The notes under the pieces were generated by a model. That model saw only the letters and a program-made list of their open reading frames with translations, was not told the DNA's origin and did not search any database. Source: Otis tarda (taxonomy: Eukaryota > Chordata > Aves > Otidiformes > Otididae). From it: 64,000 bases of DNA. Both the position numbers and the translations under genes were made by a program. The DNA lies in the NCBI GenBank assembly GCA_026413225.1, contig CM048557.1:58022987-58086986 (forward strand). The letters run 5' to 3'. Below, in pieces: positions 11,261 through 46,900 of this stretch. The stretch's first letter is position 1, and every line of letters starts with the position of its first letter.

Positions 11261-14200
11261 TCCTCCTGCCTCACGCAGCTGTGCATTTTCTTTTATTCCA
11301 GCCAGTCCGACTGTCCTACGAATGTAGTGGAAACCAACGAAAGAGAAGACTATGCCTTAAGAAGGGCTGATGTCACGGGAGAGAATGATTTGGTAGCGCT
11401 CAAATGATCTGGCCTCCTTTAGAAATAGGTGCTTAAGGAATTTCAAATATCTTGGGCTGATCATTAGCTAGAAGCTTAACAAATGCAGGCCTACTGTAAT
11501 TAATGACACTGCTATGATTAAGTACCAAATGTATTTAGAAAGACTGTTAGTGCAGAATCCAAATGCAGTCACCTTTCTACACAAATATTTTTTTTTCTCG
11601 TGTTACGTTTTCACTCTGCTGCTTCTCAGCTTTTTCAGAGAATCACAATCTTTCTGGAAAGTAATTTATTTCACAGTGTGTTTTATATTTTTCAGAGGAT
11701 TTGCAATTGCTCTCTGTCGTGAGGTGTATTTCCCATTAGGCGCCGTAAGCACTCGTCCTGTGAACAGTTCATGCTACCCTCCCTGCAATCCTGGCATTTC
11801 GGGAACAGTTTTACCAGCATTCCAGTACAAATACCTGAATGGAGTGTATTAACTAGACCTTCCTTCCACAGCACAAACGTTATATGCAAAAAGCAGCAGT
11901 GTCTGTAATGGCTTATCCAAATGCAAGAACCTAAGGGGCTCCCTTTTGACAAAGAGCATCAGGATTATGAGAGAATCTGAGTCCTGTGAAGAAAGGCATC
12001 AGATTAAACTGGGATTCATCGCCTCCCTCTTTAAGTGTCAGTGGATCTCTTCTCTAAAACCCTATGCTGCCATACACCGCTGGTACGGCAGTGCTTTCTA
12101 GACCACAGCTGACCCTGGCAGCTCTGCTCTTTCAAGCGTGTTTCCCGATGCTCAGGTTTCATCTTGATATACTTAAAACCTGATTTATTTCAGTGCTGCT
12201 GAGCTCACTTCTGACAATGGGAGTGACACGGAGTTAAGAGGGGTACTTTGTTCAGCCCTTTAAGTCAGAGACCGAGCTTTGAGTAGAGGAAAAAAAGCCA
12301 CTTGAAAATGGCTAGCAGTGTGTATGTGCATGTATGTGTGGATGTGCCTGTGAATAGGAAGAATTTCCCCTGCAGGGAACAGCTGGAGAACAACTCTGGT
12401 AACAAACTGTGCTGACTTCCAAAGGTTATGTCATACAATCTCTGGTTTTGCTTTGCAGAAATATTTTTACTTGGTATTTATATTGTAGCAACATATACAG
12501 TCCCTCTGCAATGGACTAGGATTTGACTGTAAAAACACAAAGTAAAATGACAGTCTTTCCTCTGATGAGTTTGAGTTACAAATCCTTTTAATACAAGCAC
12601 ACTAGAAAGAGTACTGATCGGCTTTGCTTATGCCTGAGGAGTATGAATATTTATACCCATATTTTAGCAAACCGTCAGAGAAAATCGAGTCACAATATCT
12701 ATTGCCTTGTAGAAACCCACCTCAGCTGGTTTAAGAAAAAAAAAATAGCTTGCCTTGGGCTTTCCTTGAGATTGCAGCAATTTATACATCTTATTTATTG
12801 TTAATTAATTAGCCTTATTAATTTCAATCTGATATTATTTCCCTTTTAAAATGTAATATTAACTCTCAAGGGGTACTTCTTTCTTAGCACTACTAGGATT
12901 TGTTAATACCTGGTGACTTTAACGGAAGCTGAGAGCTCAGCACTTTCCAGCATCAGGTCCGGCGTCTGTAACCCAAGCAAGCGCGTATGCGGGAGGAGCA
13001 CTAAGAAGTCCTGCTCTTGGAAAGACAACAGGGATGAGTAGGAGCTGCAGATTTGCTTCCTGGTCTCAGGGTGCAGTATGAGCAGTTAGGACGTGCATTC
13101 ACATGTATTGCCTGTGCTGGCAAGTGTGAAATTGTATCATGCTGGCTCAATGAATATGTATTCCTTCCCAGAAGTGTCTGCTTCACGTGTTGTCTATAAT
13201 TTGCAAGATACGGACTATTCAGATGTCCATACACATCCTATGTTAATAGGTCCAGTATGACTGTTTTGTAAAGGTTGAGGATTTTGGAAGGGTAGTTTCA
13301 TACCCTCAGCCATGAAATCCATCAGGAATGGAGGAGAAACCATTCATATTTGGTGGTCAGCCTTACTGCTCAATAATATTTATTTGCATTTTCCACCCAC
13401 AATTAATGGGTTAAATGTTTCTGGAGCAAGGATTAGGCCCATTGATTCATATCCTTTCATACAGTAAGAACAGCAAATTGTATGATCTTGTCCTTAGAAC
13501 AACACTTGTTTAATGAGACTGGGGTGATTAGTGACCATAACTTAGAAACGAGTTTGGAACGTGGCTGCGCACACCCTGTCTCCCTCCCTCTGCAATGTAA
13601 CGGATGAGATAAAATCCTTCCCCACTGTGCTCAGTCGCAAAGAGTCAAGCAGATGACAAATGGAGCAGAGCGCTATAAATCTAAGCAAACAAATTGGTGT
13701 AGCTTTGTTAGCTGCTTGGTTTGTTTTTAAGAGGGGAAACTGAAGTAGGATGTGGTACAGCAAAGAAAGCAATAATTATTAAGAGTACCAGAAAAAGAAA
13801 CAGAGAAAGGAGGTGCACACAGAGTTCATTGCATGTTCCTAGCTGTGGTCAGCAAGCAGAACCTTATGCTCATAATGAAACTTTAACTGTGTTTTGTACG
13901 AGTCCGTACACAAATTGGCATCAGGGATTTCCCTCATGTTTAATTAGCAATCTGAGGAGAGAGGACAACGACATTCATTGCAGAAGCTTGTGGGCCATAA
14001 AGGCCAAGCATGGCGGTAGCTGTATTGGATCAGCTGGAGACGATGTGGCTAAATTATGAAGGACTATAAAGGTAAAGTTAAAACCACAGAGCTGCAAAGA
14101 GCTAGGACAAGGACTCTGGGAAAAAGATGGCACAGCTAATTAACATTTTTTCTTAGTGAATTACTTTAATGGCATTGTAAATCCTAGTTTAGATTTCTTC

Positions 14201-15397
14201 CTGAGTGGTTTTTTTTTCCTTCAAGATCTCTTCTGTTTTAATTGATTAATAAGCCATTCTAGAAGAAGATAACAAGGAAAACCTGGTATCTTGAACTGGC
14301 AGGACTTATTAATTAGTCTTAGATAAGTCTTTAATAGGTGTTAACAAGAGAACCGTGTATAAACTACTGATTTTCTTTTCCTCCAGTAAGTGGCTCTATA
14401 TCTGATCTTCTTTACACAAGAGCAAAAATATCTTAAAAGCTATTTGTGGCACATATTTAACTAGATACGCATTTAGCAACCGGTATTGATTTACAAGGGG
14501 AGGGCTAATCTTTCTTCTCAAACATTAGACAAATAGTTTGTGTGAAAATGAGAAGGAGAAAAAAATAAGCTAGAAGAAGTTTCCAAATCAGTGAATTTGA
14601 AAGGCTGGGTGAAACAAATTGGGAAAAGGGTGTGTTGACCCTACTAAAGGCAAGAGAGGAGGCTGTAGCTGATGGCTGTGAAAAGCTCACTTGCTTCACA
14701 AGTTTCACACTTCAAATTTCTTCCTCTTTCTCACTTCAATGTAAGCAGGAATTGGACTAAAAGAAAAAATCCCAAGATTTAGAAAACAAGCAGTGATCAT
14801 TGTTCATTCTTTCTCAGTTTGTGAAAGTGTAACTTATTTTGTATGACCTTCATTTTCTTAAAATAAAAGACTTTTGTATTTACCAAGTAATTCTTGTTTA
14901 AAATAATAGTTACCTAGTGCTTGATGCAGCTGAGATAAGGGCCAGAACAATTAGTTGTGTAGTATGAAAGGAAAAACAGCTCTTTATATAAACATCATGC
15001 AACCGGATATTATACCCAAAGATGGATTAGTACAGCAATGACAACTATGGTTTCTGGGTGCTGTGAACTACTAGTTCACCACAAGAACACAAAAAACACG
15101 CGAGAGGAAAAAGCGTAATATTGATGGAGTGGCTAATGATGTTGAGTGCTGAGCACCATCTGGTGATCCTATGTGGAGCGTATCTGAGAGATGGATTACA
15201 GGAGTTCTCCCAAGCCAGGGTGCTGCTATACCTCAAGCATCCCATATCTTTCTGTACTATGAGCAGCACTGCTGATGTCACTGCAGGTATTCTGCATTTA
15301 ACAAATGCTTTAAGTCTAATCAGGACACTGAGCATCCCAGGAATTGCAAAATAAAATTACAAATTAAAAAAAAAAAAAAGAAGATGGAGACGAACTC
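11261..15397. other. Intergenic, no gene seen
   Basis: AT-rich DNA with short unconvincing open frames on both strands, a GT/AT-rich patch near 12319-12345 and poly-A at 15366-15379 just before a CR1 fragment. No protein domain, RNA gene or splice-linked exons were recognised. Confidence 0.6.
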
Positions 15398-15666
15398 TTC
15401 CAGTGGTGCCCAGTAAAAGGATATGAGACAAGAGGCACAAATTGCAATACAGGAAATTTTACTTAAACATAAAGAAAGAATTTCTTTACTCTGAGGGTGG
15501 TCAAACATGGGGACAGGCTGCCCAGACAGACGGTGGAGTCACCATCCTTAGAGATATTCAAAGCCCATCTGAACACAGCCATGAGCAACTTTCTCTATTT
15601 GACCCCACTTTCGAGCAGGAGTTTGGACGATCCCTTGCAGCCTCAGCTCTTCTGTGATCCTGTGAA
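15398..15666 (+). mobile_element. CR1 LINE 3' fragment
   Basis: This starts in the conserved 'gtgcccagt' block, continues through 'ctttactctgagggtggtc', 'ggctgcccagacag', 'gatattcaaagcccatctg' and 'gagtttggacgatc', and ends in degenerate terminal repeats at about 15651-15665. It is a different, more diverged CR1 subtype from the copies at 54 and 62 kb. Confidence 0.85.
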
Positions 15667-18642
15667 ACTGAAAAGATAACTACTCTTGTTTAAAGCCCAA
15701 GCTTAGTATCCTTTGTGGCAAATCGAAACAAAACATGATTTTTCAGATTATCCATGTATGTCATCTGTGCACACAAAACAGCGGCAGTAAGCTATCTTCA
15801 GAACTGTACACTGCTGTAACTCTTCACCCTACACCAAGAACCCAGCACATAGGATCTTCTCTAACACTTGATGTCAAGTGTATGTAAAAACAAAAAGCTG
15901 AGGGAGATTCAGAGGAGGAAGATATCTCTTACAGAGCAGAATGCATCTTGCCTTCCTCCTTTCCTCCCTCCTTCCCTGGCAGTGCATGTTACTGGTAGCT
16001 CAGATATACGTGGACGGCTTTATTTTTTTATGAGACTCTGTACCAACATTAAAAGAGGTCAGCTGTCATTAACCCATAGCTTTCTATCCTCTCCAAATGA
16101 TGACTGTACAGAGCTACTACACTCCTTTGTGCTGGCTTTGCAGCTGTCATCTCATTGAATCCTGAGGTTCCCCCTGCCCACCTGGCTGCTGAAGAAAGGC
16201 AGACACCTGAGGGAGTTAAATCCAACAGCAAGGAAGGCCACGTGGATGGTAGAAGTTGGGTTTGGCAAGAGAAAACTCATGCAACTTTGCCCTTCCAGCT
16301 AGATGTGCTCAGGACTTGAAACCATTACCTGGAGTTTTGCAGTGCCAAGAAAGGAGAGTTGGGAAAAAAAACAATGCTGGTGGGTGTGTGTGTGCAAAAA
16401 GTTAAAAATTGGTTTCTGCAGACTGATGGTGGAGTACAATCTACTTCAGCGGATTTTAAAGAAGGGACCATAAAAACCAGCACAGCTAAATCTGAGGCAT
16501 CTAGAGCTTTTAAAGAATAAATATTCTTAAAAAGTTATTTGCTATGGATGCTTAAAAATAAGATTTATTTCCAATTGAGTTTTTTAAATTAAGGGGTTTT
16601 TCCCCTCACTTTTAAAATGTGGGTAGGAAAGAAGCTGGAGTTCTGAGGATGAGGGGGGAGCAAAATGGGGTGTGTAGGGCATGAAGATAAGAGATTATCA
16701 AGGGAGTAACTTCTGCTGCTACTTGGACAGAGGACAAGGTTTTCTTTTAAACACGTTTTCACTAGGCAGCTTTCACATCTTTATTTTTGATTGTTGCTGT
16801 GTTTTTCTCTCGTCAAGCAGTTGGAAAACTGATGCGTGTCTAATCCTCGTAGTTACTGAAATATAAACATATGCTAGTTAAGTAAATAATCTCGTTCAGG
16901 AGGAAGAGAACTGTATAATGGACAACATACAGAGCTGATGAAGAATATTTATATCATGTAACATTTCTCACTGAAAAATAATGAAATGTGAATGTTGCAG
17001 CAAAAAATTAAAGTGTTGGCTTTAAGCCAAAGTATGGGAAAAAGCAGAAAACACTTGCAATATGCAAAATAAGGTGGTTCTGATGCTCACAAACTGAAAA
17101 GTGCCTTTTCTGTCCAAAATTATACACTTCTTTGCAGTAAAAACACAAAAATGAAATGGAGCTGTACAAAATTGTGCAACTATTATCATTGACCTAGACC
17201 AAAAAAATACATTGATAAACAAGACTTGTGACTTTGTTCCTATATTTTACAAAGCTCATTTACACTAACACTCTAAAAAACTTGACCCAAAACAGTAAAT
17301 TCAGGGCCCGATCCCACTTGCTCTGAAGTCAATGTCAGCTCTGGTGAGAATTCAAGAGCAGGACTGAGTACATGTCTAACATGTAGGTGACATTAATATT
17401 TTGCCTATGCAAGCTTAGAACAAAAAGTGTAAGCGAATTGTGCATTTTTCCTAAAAAAAAAAAAAAAAAAGAAAAAGAACTCCCTAATGACTCATCATTT
17501 TTTATGACATTTAACTTCTACTGAGGAACAAGGGAGACTTCATCCTAATTTTGAAATATTCTTATTTTTAAAAGTTACAGGCACTGTTTTTCCCACAGTT
17601 ACATTTGCCCTTCCAGCTATAGACAGTGGCAGAACATACATGTAACGGTCTGGAAATCTCTCTCCAGGATCTAAAAATAGCCTTTCAGTTTATGAGAATT
17701 TTGAAATTATAAGCTACATCTTGTTATTTGTCAAAACGGGAGTGCCGAGTATGATTGGAGAGAAGGAATTCCCAGATCTCCAGAAGTTAAGTAAATGTGT
17801 TGCTATTTCTGATACTTAATAGGAAAGTGTTTCCTAATCTTATCGTTAGCCCAGAGCTCAGTATTGCTGTCTTGAGACTTGGACTAGACTAACTTTGAGA
17901 CAGTTCATGCTGGGGTAGAAGAAGAAAGTATTTCCTAGCAGGAATCTTTTATCAAATTTCAAATTATGGCAATTTGGGGTATGAGCATGCAAAGCAGTGG
18001 TGTAGTGAGAAGGGGAGATAAAAATGGAATGCATACCTGCAGCGGGCTCGGAAATACTTAAGAGGCAAATCTGTACTTGTAATTAATAGTACTTAATATC
18101 TAAGGGAATGGAAAGGCAGTGTTAATAGCAGAATAAAGAAGGAATAAGGAACAGGAGACGATTTTGTCATGAGTACAGGTGGCCTACAAGGCTTTAAGTT
18201 GTTTTAAAATCCTCACATTCACTAGCGTTCAATTTATTTCACATAAACCAACGTTATTTTTTTCAGATTTAAATACTTGCAGAGCTACCAGTACGCTCAT
18301 CTTTGAAAATAATGCTAACGGGGGTATTTTCCCTCAGCACCTCCCTGTGCGGGGTCATTCCCTGGCCAGGTAAGGAAAGGATGTGCCGTGGCAGTTGGCA
18401 GAAGGGGAAGCGAGTGGAGTGTGACTGGAGCAGAAAGCTGCTGCATTTGCCAAGCACATTACGGTTTTGTTGTTGTTTGGGGTTTTTTGGTGAGCGGTGG
18501 AGTTCAGGGATGGAGAGATGTGTTAATAATTAAGGCAAGCAACTGCGCTTGACAATTATATTTTAAATGAGGGGATCCCTTCCCGTACTGGAAGTGACTG
18601 AAGTACAATGTATCACCGATTTTAAACCGGGCTCCTGCGTAA
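15667..18642. other. Intergenic 5' flank of YY1
   Basis: AT-rich sequence with no recognised gene or RNA, containing a poly-A tract at 17453-17470. It ends where GC content rises at the YY1 island. Confidence 0.6.
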
Positions 18643-18660
18643 CCGAGTTCATGAACTCGG
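18643..18660. promoter_or_regulatory. 18-bp perfect palindrome with nuclear-receptor-like half-sites
   Basis: CCGAGTTCATGAACTCGG is identical to its reverse complement. Its centre, AGTTCATGAACT, is two AGTTCA half-sites as an inverted repeat with no spacer (IR0), a geometry some RXR-partner nuclear receptors can bind. It lies about 1 kb upstream of the YY1 start codon at the edge of the CpG island. Function is inferred only from the pattern. Confidence 0.4.
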
Positions 18661-19076
18661 CTGCTGATCGCCGCCGCAGGCTGGGGCTTCAGACCGCGCT
18701 CCCGCTGCCGGCAACGCAGAGGGGAGAGGGCAGCACTCCTAGCGGCCAACAGCCTGCCTGCGCGCAATTTTGGGTGGGAGTCTGCAGGAAAGCACTGTGC
18801 TACGCGCAATATTGCCCTAAGGAAAAAAAAAAAAAACAACAACGGAAGAGAGAGCGAAAAATTCCCATTGTAACATTCAAACAAGCCGGCAGCCCTGCCG
18901 CCCGCCTGTCCCACAGAGGGACCCCCCTCGCCCCGCCCTCCCCAGGGCAGGGCCGGGCGGTTGGGAAACGGCCGGGACGCGGCCGTTGCTCGCGGCCCAT
19001 GCTTCAGGCTCGGGGCCCACCGCGAGCAGCCCGCTGACAGGGCCGCGCGTCAGGCGTTAACGGACGGGCTGCCCGC

Positions 19077-19094
19077 GCGCCCCCTGCCGGTGCC
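19077..19094 (-). promoter_or_regulatory. Possible CTCF-type motif upstream of YY1
   Basis: The minus strand reads GCACCGGCAGGGGGCGCG, which fits the CTCF core except for G instead of A at the third core position. It is weaker than the motif at 10942-10962, and chance is more likely because the region is very GC-rich. Confidence 0.3.
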
Positions 19095-19226
19095 TGCGGG
19101 AGCGGGCCCAGCGGCCCCCGGAAGGCGGAGCGCTGAGCCGGCCACCCCGCACGGGCAGCGTGAAGAGGGCGGTGCTTCCGCGCGGGGAGGGGCGAGCGGC
19201 CCGAGAGGTGACACCGCCGCTGGCCG

Positions 19227-19383
19227 ATTGGCTTCTAGGCGCCGGGAGGCGCGCTCCGCATTGGCTGCGCTCTTTGATAGGCCGACGGCGGTGAGGGGAG
19301 GCGGGCCGTTGCGGCACGGCGCGCCCCCGTAGGCTGCTCCGCTCGCCTGGGTGAGCGGTGGGCGCGGCGGGCAGTGCCATTGG
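19227..19383 (-). promoter_or_regulatory. YY1: Three inverted CCAAT boxes (NF-Y type)
   Basis: ATTGG occurs at 19227-19231, 19260-19264 and 19379-19383, always in the same orientation and always followed by C. The first two are 33 bp apart, about three helical turns, a common NF-Y arrangement. They lie about 80-250 bp upstream of the ETS/TCTCGCGAG element. Confidence 0.6.
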
Positions 19384-19462
19384 CCGCTTGGCGGCGGTAG
19401 GGGGGGAGGCGCGTCCCGGCGGCAGCGGCCTCCCGGGGCTGGGGTCCGTCTCGGCGGCAGCA

Positions 19463-19479
19463 GCGGAAGTCTCGCGAGG
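19463..19479 (+). promoter_or_regulatory. YY1: ETS site fused to a TCTCGCGAG element
   Basis: GCGGAAGT (ETS/GABP-like) at 19463-19470 shares its final T with TCTCGCGAG at 19470-19478. The latter matches nine of ten bases of TCTCGCGAGA, the CpG-island promoter motif bound by BANP. Both motif types are typical of TATA-less housekeeping promoters and usually lie at or just upstream of the start site, which guides the transcription start estimate. Confidence 0.6.
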
Positions 19480-19608
19480 GAGCGTAGCCGGGATTTGGCG
19501 GCTGGCTGCCTCCCTCCCTCCCTCTCGCTGGCTGTGAGGAGCTGGTGTTTGTGTGGAAGGGGGAGGAGGAGGAGAAGCGAGGGGAGTCCGAGCCCCACCA
19601 TCCGCTGA

Positions 19609-42908
<23,300 letters not shown>

Positions 42909-43800
42909 AAGCTGGAGGAGAAAGTTCTTGGACTCAAAGCATCTTGCAGGAGTATGAATTGGAAATAAATATGCCTCCCCTTTGTATATTGTTTCTAGGA
43001 AAGAATTTTAAAAAAAGAACCCTACAAACCTAAAGGACGTGTTTTGATAAGTAGTAAATAAAAAGCAAAAAAAAAAACCACAAAAAAAACTTTAAGGTGA
43101 CGTTGCTAAGATGCTCTACCTTGCTCTGTAATCCCGTTTCAAGAACACGGTGTTTTGTAAAGTGTGGCCCCAACTGGAGGGGCCAGTTCATGAACTTGCA
43201 TCAAAAAAGACAATTCTTTATACAACAGTGCTAAAATTGGACTTCTTTTCACATTCTTATAAATATGAAGCTCACCTGTTGCTTACAATTTTTTTAATTT
43301 TGTATTTTCCAAGTGTGCATATTGTACACTTTTTGGGGATATGCGTAGTAATGCTATGTGTGATTTTCCGGAGGTTGATAACTTTGCTTGCGGTAGATTT
43401 TCTTTAAAAGAATGGGCAGTTACTTGCATACTTCAAAAGTATTTTCCTGTAAAGAAAAAAAGTTATATAGGTTTTGTTTGCTATCTTAATTTTGGTTGTA
43501 TTCTTTGATGTTAACACATTTTGTATAATTGTATCGTATAGCTGTAATGAAATCATGTAGTATCAAATATTAGATGTGATTTAATAGTGTTAATCAATTT
43601 AAACCCATTTTAGACACTTTTTTTGGAGAAATACTGCCAGATGCTGATGTTCAGTGTAATTTCTTTGCCTGTTCAGTTACGGAAAGTGGTGCTCAGTTGT
43701 AGAATGTATTGTACAGGCAGTGACCTTTTATTAACACCTCATAATATGTACATCCCATGTATAGAAAGGGCAACAATAAAACAGTGGTCCTAAAGAAAGA
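42909..43800 (+). other. YY1: YY1 3' UTR (probable main extent)
   Basis: Follows the YY1 stop. AATAAA signals occur at 42964-42969, 43057-43062 and 43775-43780. Use of the third would give an mRNA of about 2.3 kb, close to the size I recall for the original human YY1 cDNA. Longer forms reaching signals near 44.9, 45.9 or 47.5 kb are possible. Confidence 0.6.
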
Positions 43801-43968
43801 ATATGGCAGAAAATTATCTGTAAGCACAGTCTTATTTTCTTCTGTTCTCCAGAGCAATCCTAGTTCCTCTTGACCTCCCAGAAACTGGAAGCTAAATAAC
43901 CTCAAGTTTCCTGTACTTTGCATTCAATTAGAATGATTTGGGATGAAATTACATAATAATTACATAAT

Positions 43969-43988
43969 TACCACCACATCAGGTGGTA
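43969..43988 (+). other. Small perfect stem-loop downstream of YY1
   Basis: TACCACC and GGTGGTA are exact reverse complements with a 6-base loop. This would be a transcribed hairpin if YY1 uses a distal polyadenylation signal. A chance match is possible. Confidence 0.35.
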
Positions 43989-46900
43989 TACCTAAACAGA
44001 ATTGGTGACTGTAATTCTGGTTATGAGTGACCTAGACTTCCATTAACTGGAATGGTGGATTTGGAGACTTGTGTCTAGTGAGGAGTTTTCAGTGTGCCTA
44101 AACAGCAGCCAGGTAAAAGTAAATAGCTAAATGGGCACCTCTGTTTAGTCAAGGTAAAGAATCTCAGAGGTTTAAATGCAGTAACAACAGAAAGTGGGGG
44201 AGCAGTAGGTTTTGAATGGTCACACCAGAAAAAAAAAAGAAAATTGTCTTTTGGTTGACTTGAGTATAATGATAAAAATTCTTGGAACCTTGCTGGACAC
44301 CTTTTACTTCAAAACAAGAACTCGGAGTTCTCAGAGAACTTGATGGAGTTTGGTCTAACCAAAAGTGGTTACTACTCATTTGTTCAAGTGTTCAAAGTAA
44401 GAAATTTGCAGATACTATAGTAAAATGTGAGAGATTAATAAACACAAGAATATACACAGAAATGCATAAGTATTGTTTTTAAGAGGGATGTTAATCTTTT
44501 TCTGAATACTGTTCTTACAAAGTTAATGGGATTTTTTTTTAATTTTTTTTTTTTTTTCCATGGCTAAAACTGTAAAACTTACCTTTGAGCCCATTTTTGG
44601 TGGTAGTGGAAGAAACATGGGTAATAACTAAACTTAAGACTGATGGAATTTCATCCATACATAAGTTAATCTGAACACTGCAGCTTTAGTCTGAGGTTAT
44701 TAGGGGTAGAAAGAAAGATGGAACGTTTAATTGTAAAGTATGCATTAGAATTTTGGCAGTATTTTTTTTATATAAGCAGTTTTCGAACAGGACAATATAC
44801 TGAAACTTGTATAGTTATAGGTAAATTAAATTCTGTATACAGTTAAATTAGTGTCTGTTCTTTTTGGAAGGAAATAAAATGAGTTCAGTCTAGTTCTAAT
44901 TGACCTTACATTTTTTCTTAAACAATATATATGATGGTGTTGGGCTTGTGCAGGAGTTTGCCTTCCTATACCATAAAACTGGTACCACTTTATTGAATTG
45001 CAAGGTAAAGAGATTCCTTGATGGTGTCAGTACTTCATCCTCGAACATACATTTGAGACTAAATTATTTGTTAAATATTGATTTGAGGATTAACTGGGAA
45101 TTGAAACTTGTACTGCCCCTAGTCGTATTGCATCTGGTTCAGGAGACATCTGAAAAATTTTCATTTAGCCCTCCGATCAGTAGCACTCAATACACTCCTG
45201 AGTGTAAGTAGTGACACTTAGTAGCATGAAAGATCTTGCTTTGTAACTAGTAAGTTACATACTGAGTATGAACAAATACTTACATTGAGCAGCTTTTCTA
45301 AGTTATTTAAGCTTTTGAAGTATAATTGGCACATCTTGATCTTAAAACATCATGCTTAGTTGATTCTAGAGTTTTCCTTATGGGTTTTCAGTGAAGAAAT
45401 TCCAGACTTTGAGAATAACAACAGAGCTGACTTGAAACTGCCATCGCCAGCCTACTATTGAGAAGTTCCTGCAACTTACCACCAATTTGAGCAAGTTCAG
45501 GTAAGGACAGGAGCATCTGAGGGGTGGGGGGAAATGTAGCCGGTGGTTTTAAAGCTGGCAAAAGATTTAAGTGCTTAGTTATCATGCCTGTTATACTGCT
45601 CATTTGATCGTGCATTTCATAATGTGTTATCTGGTTCTCCTGCTATCAAAATGGAAGGAGACAAATTCTGTAGTTGTGTATCTTTTGGACTCGGACCATT
45701 TTTTAAAAGGTAGAATGGACTACAGACTTCTAGCTCTGTCTATTTGTGGTTTGCCAGTAGCAGTAGGTCCTGCTTTAAATACAGGACAAACTGAACTTAA
45801 ATACCTGTTACTGCTGGAGATTGTTTTTCTTGGAAAGGGGTTAGAGGGAGCCCAAGTATGGCTTTGAAATGCGAAGTGAATAAATTGTTAGTGAAACAGA
45901 ACTGAGAACTCCTTCCTCACTGCCAGGACCTCAACTGAACTTGTGCTTGACTTTAGCTATCCTCTTTTTGAAGAGGTTTGCTGCTGAATCGAGGGTGGTG
46001 TGCTTTGATACTGCCCCCTCTCCCCAGGGGTCACAAATTGTCAACCAACAAAGCTAAATACTAAACACATTCTGACAACATAGGTTGTCAGCAGAAATAC
46101 AGTTTTAAAGGCAGACTAATTCCACAGTAAGTAAAAAGCAAAAGAAGCAGTAGTTTCCAGAAAAGGCAAAATTATTGACGCTTTAAGATGTTTGGAGAAA
46201 GCTAATCCTTTCAAAGTGCTAGATGAATGGCAGTGGCGATAAAAGGTGTTATTTGTAGCTATGTAAATTAAATAGTTAAAAAGTAGCACATTTTGGGGGG
46301 AGAGTTAAAAGGTTTCTCCTATCAGCCTGATTGGCACTGGGGGGCAAAAGAATTGGAGAGGCTTAGCATTTGTTTTGCTCATATGAACTGACCTAGTTTC
46401 AAGTTGCAAAAAGCTAATAGTGTGAAGAAGGCTTTACAGCAGTGCTTAAATGTCACCTGGATGGCCAGCAGCTTCGTTTTATAAGGTAATTTAAGCAGTG
46501 GTCCCTTACTCAGTTTTATTGTCCCTGCCTGGATTAAACCACCTTGGGCAAGTTTATGTGTACTAGCAATCATCCCGTATTATTGAGGCAGTTTTGCTTA
46601 GAATTTTGTTTCAGTCCCTTTGTTTCTCTGGAAGAAGTCTAGAGAACATTGGATTTCCTTTTGGAGAAAGCATATCAGATTTGGTATAAGTCTTCATGGG
46701 AGTTTTTTCAGGCCCTGGCTTCCCCTAAAGTAGCAGAAAAATACCATTTTGCTGTAGGCAAATGTGTGAGATCACTTATAGCAACTGTTGTTTAGACAAC
46801 TCCAGTTTCTTAAGTCTCTTGTTATTTTTTTCCTAATGGAAAAGCTTTAAGATCAGATACTGGTTGGATGTCATTCCTTCTGTTGCGTTTTCAGACATAA

